Assembly: GCA_028694565.1 (NCBI GenBank)
Contig: JAQVKR010000179.1
Coordinates: 1-6,005, forward strand
Length of the DNA stretch: 6,005 bases
Source of the DNA: Gammaproteobacteria bacterium
GTDB taxonomy: Bacteria > Pseudomonadota > Gammaproteobacteria > DSM-26407
Direction: 5' to 3'
Part shown: positions 1 to 6,005 of the stretch, one piece after another
Layout of the letters: every line of letters starts with the position of its first letter
Numbering within the stretch: position 1 is the stretch's first letter
Notes under the pieces: generated by a model
Databases searched by the model: none
The model's input: only the letters and a program-made list of their open reading frames with translations
What the model was told of the DNA's origin: nothing
Translations under genes and position numbers: made by a program

Positions 1-541
1 CGTTGTAGGCGCGCAGCTGCCGCTCGTAGGTGGCGTAGAGGCGCGCGGCGGCCGCCTCGGGCGCGTCGGCGGCGCGGGAGAGCGCCGTGGCCGGGTCCAG
101 CAGGTCGTTCTTCCAGCGCGAGATGCGGTGCAGGTGCGACTCGGCCAGGGCCGGGTCGGCCCCGCTGTCCTGGCGCAGCAGCTCGCGCACCAGCCCGGCG
201 GTGTCCTGGGCGTCGAGAATGGTGAACCCGGGGCGCAGCCCGAGGCGCCCGTGCTCGCGGCGCAGGATGTTGAGGCCGAGGGTGTGGAAGGTGGAGACGG
301 TGAGGTCGCGCACCTCGTTCTGGCCCAGCAGTCCGCCCACGCGCGCCTTCATCTCCCGCGCGGCCTTGTTGGTGAAGGTCACCGCGGCGATGTTCCGCGG
401 CGCCAGGCCGCATTCCCGGATCAGCCAGCCGATCTTCTCGGTGATGACGCGGGTCTTGCCGCTGCCGGCACCGGCCAGCACCAGCAGCGGGCTGTCGAGG
501 TGGCGGACCGCGGCCTGTTGGCGCGGGTTGAGTGAAGGCAT
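1..541 (-). CDS. rep: ATP-dependent DNA helicase Rep, N-terminal 180 codons (cut by window edge)
   Basis: Start of a superfamily 1A (UvrD/Rep) 3'-5' DNA helicase, which in known bacteria helps restart stalled forks and clears proteins from DNA ahead of the replisome. Visible motifs are the Q-motif region NPRQQ (residues 5-9), Walker A AGAGSGKT (23-30, with K29 and T30 for ATP), motif Ia TFTNKAAREMK (55-65) and STFHTLGL (83-90). These and the sequence between them resemble E. coli Rep more than UvrD or PcrA, as I remember those proteins. E. coli Rep is about 670 residues, so roughly the first quarter is present; helicase motifs II-VI lie beyond the left edge. The ATG at 541-539 is the chosen start because an in-frame TGA lies three codons upstream and the Q motif follows at the usual distance. 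No clear Shine-Dalgarno is seen. It lies 79 bp downstream of the kinase gene on the same strand and has its own promoter candidate. The family is certain; Rep rather than another paralogue is very likely. Confidence 0.95.
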   Translation of the reverse strand, partial: MPSLNPRQQAAVRHLDSPLLVLAGAGSGKTRVITEKIGWLIRECGLAPRNIAAVTFTNKAAREMKARVGGLLGQNEVRDLTVSTFHTLGLNILRREHGRLGLRPGFTILDAQDTAGLVRELLRQDSGADPALAESHLHRISRWKNDLLDPATALSRAADAPEAAAARLYATYERQLRAYN

Positions 542-571
542 CCGGGATCAGGCGGGGAGTACGGGGCGGCG

Positions 572-600
572 ATTATCCGCCATCGCCCGCGGCGCGACAA
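572..600 (-). promoter_or_regulatory. Candidate sigma70 promoter for rep
   Basis: On the minus strand a -35 box TTGTCG (595-600, 4 of 6 consensus bases) is separated by exactly 17 bp from a -10 box GATAAT (572-577, 5 of 6). Transcription would start near 565, leaving a leader of about 25 nt before the rep ATG at 541. The -10 is the only AT-rich patch in this GC-rich gap, which supports it being functional. It would let rep be expressed independently of the kinases upstream. This is a motif match by eye only. Confidence 0.55.
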
Positions 601-619
601 CCGGCCGCGTCACGACCGG
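601..619 (-). terminator. Weak hairpin just after the kinase stop codon
   Basis: As RNA, CCGGUCG and CGGCCGG can pair (7 bp including one G-U) around a 5-nt loop, starting two bases after the TGA stop at 623-621. Only a TTGT follows, not a real U-tract, so it is a poor intrinsic terminator. It could instead protect the 3' end of the kinase transcript or be chance in GC-rich DNA. It directly abuts the -35 box of the rep promoter candidate. Confidence 0.2.
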
Positions 620-620
620 A

Positions 621-3600
621 TCACAGCGAGGCCTCCAGGGCCTGCTTCACCCGCGTGAATTCGGCGGCGGCTTGCCGGAACAGCTCGGCGGCGCCCGCGG
701 TGGTGCCGGAGCGGCCCAGCGCCTCCATGTTCTTGGCCAGGGCGGACAGGGGCATGGCGCCGAGGTTGGCGCTGCTCGATTTCATGGTGTGGGCGGCGAT
801 GCGCAGGGCATCGGCGTCGCTCTGCCCGATGGCGTCGCGGATGGCGACCAGGCGCGTGGGCGTGTCCCTGAGATAGGTCTGGATCAGTTCGGCGAAGGCG
901 TCTTCCATGATCTCCCGCAACTCCACCAGGACGGCCTTGTCGACGGCTGGGGCGCGGGGCGAGGGGGCTTCGGTCTGGGTCATCGTGTCAACACCTGGTC
1001 CGGTGGAGTGCGCGGGTTCGGTCAGCCACTTGCGCAGGGTATCGGCGAGCTGGCTGCGTTTGACCGGCTTGGACAGGTAGTCGTCCATGCCGGCCTCCAG
1101 GCAGCGTTCCCGATCTCCCTCCATGGCGTTGGCGGTCATGGCGATGATGGGGATGCGGGGCAGTCCCTGCAGCTGCTCCTGCCGGCGGATTCCGGCGGTC
1201 GCCTCGAAACCGTCCATCTCCGGCATCTGACAGTCCATAAGCACTGCATCGTAGTGGCTCCCGAACACCGCGTGCAAGCCCTGGCGTCCGTTGTCGGCCA
1301 TATCCACCATCAGCCCGAGCTTGGTCAGCATGGCGCGGGCCAGTTTCTGGTTGGTGGCGTCGTCCTCCACCAGCAGGATGCGGCCGGACAGGGTCTCCGC
1401 GGCCGGCGCCGGCGATTCCGCCGGCGCCGTGCCGGCGGTCCCGGCCAGCAGATCCAGATCCAGATCCGGAAGATCCAGCGGGGGGCGGCTGGCGGGGCGG
1501 GCCGGCGCGGCCGCCGCTGCCGGCTCCAGGCCTGCCCCGGAGGCGGCTCCGGCGGGGGCGGCCCGCTGCAGCCACTGGTGCAGCATCCGGCGCAGCTCCA
1601 GCTGCTTCACCGGCTTGGCCAGGTAGTCGTCCATGCCGGCGGCGATGCAGCGCTGGCGATCCCCCTCCATGGCATTGGCGGTCATGGCGATGACGGGCTG
1701 GCGGGCCCGTCCCTCCTTCTTCTCCCGGCGGCGGATGGCGGCGGTGGCCTCGAAACCGTCCATCTCCGGCATCTGGCAGTCCATGAGGACCACGTCGAAG
1801 CGGCCGGACTCCAGGGCGCGGACGCCTTCCCGGCCGTTGTCCGCCAAGTCCACGCTCAGCCCCAGGCGCTGGAGCATGGTCCGGGCCACGCTCTGGTTCA
1901 CGGGGTTGTCCTCCACCAGCAGAATGTGGCCGCTGAGGCGGGCGGGCGGTTCCGTGTCGGCGGGTTCAGGCGACGCCGGGTAGGGCTCCGAGGCGGAGCG
2001 TTGCGGCGTTTCCAGTGGCACCATGCCGCCGGTGTAGTAGGTGTCGCGGTTGATGGGTTCGCGGGTGAGCGTGGCGAGCAGATGGAACAGCTCGGCGGAA
2101 CGCAGCGGCTGGGCCAGCACGCCCTCGAAGCCGGCGTCCAGCTCCGCGTCGGTGTCGCCGGAGGAGCCGAGCAGGAGCAGCACCACCGGTGAGAAGATGC
2201 GGTTGTCCTTGATCTGGCGGGACAGGCGCAAGGGGTCGGTGCCGCGCAGCTTGGAGTCGATGATGGCCGCGTCGAACAGCCAGGACAGGCCGATGCGCGC
2301 CGAGTAGTTGAGCTTGTCGATGGCCTCCAGCGCGTTGTCGGCGCTGTCGAAGGAGGCGCCCCAGCGGCGCAGCAGGTTCTCGATGGAATCCCGGGTTTCG
2401 GGGTTGTCGATGACCAGCAGTACCCGGGTGCCGCGCAGGTCCACGCGCACCCGTCCGCTGCTGGTCACCGGCTTGCCCAGCCGGATGGTGAACCAGAAGG
2501 TGCTGCCCACCCCCTCCTGGCTGTTCAGCCCGATCTGCCCGCCCATGAGCTCCACCAGCCGCTTGGCGATGGACAGCCCCAGCCCGGTGCCGCCGAACTT
2601 GCGGGCCATGGACTGGTCCCCCTGGGTGAAGGGCCGGAACAGCTGGGCCTGGACCTGGGGCGTCATGCCGATGCCGGAGTCCTCCACCTCAAGGCGCAGG
2701 ATGACATCGGCGCGGGTCTCCCGCAGCACGCTGGCGCGCACTTCGATGAAGCCGCGCTCGGTGAACTTCACCGCGTTGCCCACCAGGTTGAGGAGAATCT
2801 GGCGCAGGCGCGTGGGATCGCCGCGCAGCTGGGTGCCGAACCGCTCGGGGACCGACCACTTGACCTTCACCCCCTTTGCCTCGGCGCGCTTGCCCATCAG
2901 GGCGCAGACCTCGGAGACGGTGCGGCGCAGGTCGAAGTTGATGTCCTCGAGATCGAGCTGCCCCACCTCGATCTTGGAGAAATCCAGCACGTCGTTGATG
3001 ATGGTGAGCAGCGACTCCGCCGAGCTCTGGGCGGTGGACACCAGGTCGCGCTGCTCCTCCCCCAGGGGCATGTCCGCGAGGAGCTCCAGGGTGCCGAGCA
3101 CCCCGTTCATGGGAGTGCGGATCTCGTGGCTCATGGTGGCCAGGAACTCGCCCTTGGCGCGGCTGGCCTGCTCCGCCTCCTCCTTGGCCTGCTTGAGCGC
3201 CGTCTCGATCTTGCGCCGCTCGCTGATCTCCGCCTTCAGCCCCTCGTTGAGCTGCTCGCTCGCATCCTTCGCCGAGCGGAGGTAATCCACCAGGTGGATG
3301 TTTTCGAATCCCAGCTGCAGGGAGCGGGTCATGGACTGGTTGATGCGCCAGGCCACGCTCAGCATGAACACCATGTAGACCACGAACATGAAGCCCATGG
3401 CGCGCTGGATGTCGGTCTCCTGGGCGAAGAACTGCAGCATCGCCGGGGTCAGGCACAGCACCGTGAAGGCGGCCAGGGTGCGCAGCGACAGCGCCAGCAC
3501 CGGCACGGCGCCGGCCACCAGTCCGGCGAGGATCAGGGCCAGGAAGGCCTGGTGGGGAATGGACTGCGGCGGGAACAGCAGCACCCCGGCGATGCCCCAG

Positions 3601-3950
3601 GCGAGGCCCGAGAAGAGGGTGCCGACCGAGAAGCGCTGCATCCAGCGCGCGGCCTCGCCGGGGCCGGGACGGGTGCGCCGGTAGGCCACCAGGGTGGCGT
3701 AGCGTGCCGCGATGATGAACACCACGGCGAGCAGCCAGCCCGTGACCCGGGCGTAGTCGAGCCGCTCCACGAGCAGGAAGGCGAGCACGGCGGCGGCCAC
3801 CAGGGTGGCCAGGAAACCCTTGGCCGCCTGGTCGTAGAGCATGCTCACCCGTGCGGCCAGCAGCTCGGCGGCGTGATCCTCCACCGGCCGGGTCTCGGCC
3901 GCGATGGTGGGCAGGATGGTGCCGTTGTGGGTCAGCTCCGGGGTGCTCAT
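621..3950 (-). CDS. Membrane hybrid sensor histidine kinase: 6TM-HisKA-HATPase-REC(degenerate)-REC-REC-Hpt
   Basis: An inner-membrane multi-step phosphorelay kinase of 1109 residues. Six hydrophobic helices (about 46-61, 71-90, 110-126, 134-154, 158-175, 185-201) form an integral membrane sensor with no large periplasmic loop. A charged coiled-coil linker (about 212-272) leads to HisKA, with phospho-acceptor H275 in [10 protein letters not shown]. The HATPase domain has N-box N388/N392, G1 DSGIGM (424-429) and G2 GGTGLGL (453-459). Receiver 1 (about 508-629) is degenerate: it keeps D565, but the acidic pair is ID instead of DD/ED and the conserved Lys is Gln (Q614). Receiver 2 (about 674-794; E680/D681, D724, T757, K779) and receiver 3 (about 855-978; E862/D863, D906, T939, K961) look intact. 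A C-terminal Hpt domain (about 1004-1109) has H1054 in [11 protein letters not shown]. In-frame ATGs also exist at 3998 and 3971, but only 3950 has an SD-like AAAAGG. The overall plan is BarA/TorS-like with extra receivers. The signal sensed is unknown, and no output regulator is adjacent. Confidence 0.95.
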   Translation of the reverse strand: MSTPELTHNGTILPTIAAETRPVEDHAAELLAARVSMLYDQAAKGFLATLVAAAVLAFLLVERLDYARVTGWLLAVVFIIAARYATLVAYRRTRPGPGEAARWMQRFSVGTLFSGLAWGIAGVLLFPPQSIPHQAFLALILAGLVAGAVPVLALSLRTLAAFTVLCLTPAMLQFFAQETDIQRAMGFMFVVYMVFMLSVAWRINQSMTRSLQLGFENIHLVDYLRSAKDASEQLNEGLKAEISERRKIETALKQAKEEAEQASRAKGEFLATMSHEIRTPMNGVLGTLELLADMPLGEEQRDLVSTAQSSAESLLTIINDVLDFSKIEVGQLDLEDINFDLRRTVSEVCALMGKRAEAKGVKVKWSVPERFGTQLRGDPTRLRQILLNLVGNAVKFTERGFIEVRASVLRETRADVILRLEVEDSGIGMTPQVQAQLFRPFTQGDQSMARKFGGTGLGLSIAKRLVELMGGQIGLNSQEGVGSTFWFTIRLGKPVTSSGRVRVDLRGTRVLLVIDNPETRDSIENLLRRWGASFDSADNALEAIDKLNYSARIGLSWLFDAAIIDSKLRGTDPLRLSRQIKDNRIFSPVVLLLLGSSGDTDAELDAGFEGVLAQPLRSAELFHLLATLTREPINRDTYYTGGMVPLETPQRSASEPYPASPEPADTEPPARLSGHILLVEDNPVNQSVARTMLQRLGLSVDLADNGREGVRALESGRFDVVLMDCQMPEMDGFEATAAIRRREKKEGRARQPVIAMTANAMEGDRQRCIAAGMDDYLAKPVKQLELRRMLHQWLQRAAPAGAASGAGLEPAAAAAPARPASRPPLDLPDLDLDLLAGTAGTAPAESPAPAAETLSGRILLVEDDATNQKLARAMLTKLGLMVDMADNGRQGLHAVFGSHYDAVLMDCQMPEMDGFEATAGIRRQEQLQGLPRIPIIAMTANAMEGDRERCLEAGMDDYLSKPVKRSQLADTLRKWLTEPAHSTGPGVDTMTQTEAPSPRAPAVDKAVLVELREIMEDAFAELIQTYLRDTPTRLVAIRDAIGQSDADALRIAAHTMKSSSANLGAMPLSALAKNMEALGRSGTTAGAAELFRQAAAEFTRVKQALEASL
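1195..1238 (-). repeat. Receiver-domain repeat, copy A (receiver 3 of the membrane kinase)
   Basis: A 44-bp coding segment around the phospho-Asp motif [15 protein letters not shown]. It matches 1741-1784 at 42 of 44 positions by manual alignment. The match includes synonymous codon choice, which suggests recent duplication or gene conversion within the gene and not only protein-level constraint. Confidence 0.7.
1449..1466 (-). repeat. Three tandem copies of a hexamer in the receiver 2-receiver 3 linker
   Basis: Plus-strand CAGATC occurs three times in a row, followed shortly by a further AGATCC at 1471-1476. In frame it encodes the alternating Asp-Leu run [10 protein letters not shown] inside an otherwise Ala/Pro-rich linker (about residues 795-854). 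In-frame slippage can change the linker length without disrupting the gene. Confidence 0.6.
1733..1784 (-). repeat. Receiver-domain repeat, copy B (receiver 2 of the membrane kinase)
   Basis: A 52-bp coding segment that matches 4298-4349 in the other kinase gene at 50 of 52 positions by manual alignment; its inner 44 bp also match copy A at 42 positions. It covers the phospho-Asp loop of receiver 2. A second stretch in the same receiver, 1893-1938, matches 4458-4503 at 43 of 46 positions. Confidence 0.75.
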
Positions 3951-3954
3951 GTAG

Positions 3955-3960
3955 CCTTTT
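3955..3960 (-). promoter_or_regulatory. Shine-Dalgarno-like site that decides the membrane kinase start
   Basis: Minus-strand AAAAGG lies 4 nt before the ATG at 3950-3948. The spacing is a little short, but the other in-frame ATGs (3998 and 3971) have no comparable purine-rich site, so 3950 is preferred. Confidence 0.55.
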
Positions 3961-3974
3961 CGGGTCTCCATCCA

Positions 3975-3991
3975 GGCCGCGCACCGCGGCC
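3975..3991 (-). other. Strong GC hairpin in the leader of the membrane kinase
   Basis: A perfect 7-bp inverted repeat, GGCCGCG and CGCGGCC around a GTG triloop, extendable by a G-U pair. It ends 24 nt before the preferred ATG at 3950 and about 14 nt before the AAAAGG site. No U-tract follows, so it is not an intrinsic terminator. It could affect translation or mRNA stability, or be chance in GC-rich DNA. Confidence 0.35.
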
Positions 3992-4032
3992 CTGCCATAT
4001 TCCCGAACTGTCGCTATGGTTATCGGGGTTCA

Positions 4033-4061
4033 ATTCATCCGCCCTGGGGCGGGAATGTCAA
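4033..4061 (-). promoter_or_regulatory. Candidate promoter for the membrane kinase (perfect -35, weak -10)
   Basis: A perfect consensus -35 TTGACA (4056-4061) lies just after the upstream gene ends. At 17 bp spacing the -10 is ATGAAT (4033-4038) and at 18 bp it is TGAATT (4032-4037), each only 3 of 6 matches. With such a -10 the site would be weak or activator-dependent. It gives a leader of about 75 nt that includes the hairpin at 3975-3991. If real, the membrane kinase can be transcribed separately from the upstream kinase. Confidence 0.35.
4039..4052. promoter_or_regulatory. Perfect palindrome in the promoter spacer, possible operator
   Basis: CCGCCC-TG-GGGCGG is a perfect inverted repeat with 6-bp arms, sitting exactly between the candidate -35 and -10 boxes. 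A repressor or MerR-type activator could bind in such a spacer. However, short GC palindromes are frequent in DNA of this composition, and no regulator gene is adjacent. Confidence 0.2.
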
Positions 4062-4091
4062 GCCGGCGCGGCGGGTATCCGGCTGTCGAGT

Positions 4092-6005
<1,914 letters not shown>

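Noticed and set aside
87..2192. A 701-codon plus-strand reading frame opposite rep and the membrane kinase
   Set aside because: It runs antisense to sequence with unmistakable Rep and receiver/Hpt motifs. Its translation is low-complexity Gly/Gln/Arg-rich with no recognisable domain, as expected for an open antisense frame in GC-rich DNA.
2308..3285. A 325-codon plus-strand reading frame opposite the kinase catalytic core
   Set aside because: It is Ser/Arg-rich with no domain signature and lies wholly opposite HisKA/HATPase coding sequence.
2689..3984. A 431-codon minus-strand frame overlapping the membrane kinase
   Set aside because: It is the kinase gene in another frame; the translation is His/Arg/Gly/Pro-rich without domains.
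3951..3998. A 16-residue N-terminal extension of the membrane kinase using the ATG at 3998
   Set aside because: There is no ribosome binding site before it, it crosses the GC hairpin, and the ATG at 3950 has an SD-like site; not fully excluded.
4039..4052. The palindrome as a rho-independent terminator for the GAF-type kinase
   Set aside because: The arms are only 6 bp with a 2-bp centre, and no T-run follows.

Overview
This is a GC-rich (by eye roughly two-thirds G+C) proteobacterial chromosome segment in which every gene I can support lies on the minus strand. Reading in the direction of transcription (right to left), it holds the 3' part of a soluble-looking hybrid sensor kinase (4092-6005, upstream end outside the window), a complete membrane-bound multi-receiver hybrid kinase with its own Hpt domain (621-3950), and the first 180 codons of the DNA helicase Rep (1-541, cut by the left edge). 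The Rep sequence resembles the E. coli protein closely as I remember it. With the high GC, this suggests a gammaproteobacterium (perhaps a Chromatiales/Ectothiorhodospiraceae or Xanthomonadales-like lineage), but genus cannot be set from this window.

The two kinases form a tandem phosphorelay cluster. The upstream protein has the end of a GAF-like sensory domain, HisKA, HATPase and two apparently functional receivers, but no Hpt. The downstream protein has a six-helix membrane sensor, a coiled-coil linker, HisKA, HATPase, one degenerate receiver, two intact receivers and a C-terminal Hpt. The pair thus carries five receiver domains but only one visible Hpt, and the window contains no DNA-binding or enzymatic output regulator. 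I infer that the Hpt may serve both kinases and that the final output protein is encoded elsewhere. Parts of the receiver coding sequences are almost identical between the two genes and within the second, which points to duplication or gene conversion.

The gaps are short. The 141-bp gap between the kinases (3951-4091) contains a perfect TTGACA box with a weak -10, a perfect 6-bp palindrome in the spacer, and a strong GC hairpin in the would-be leader. The 79-bp gap before rep (542-620) contains a good sigma70-type promoter, so rep probably has its own promoter although it follows the kinases on the same strand. There is no gene-free stretch over 300 bases. I see no tRNA, rRNA, insertion sequence or CRISPR array. 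The window looks like ordinary core or near-core chromosome; the most notable content is the kinase architecture, not a clearly new system.
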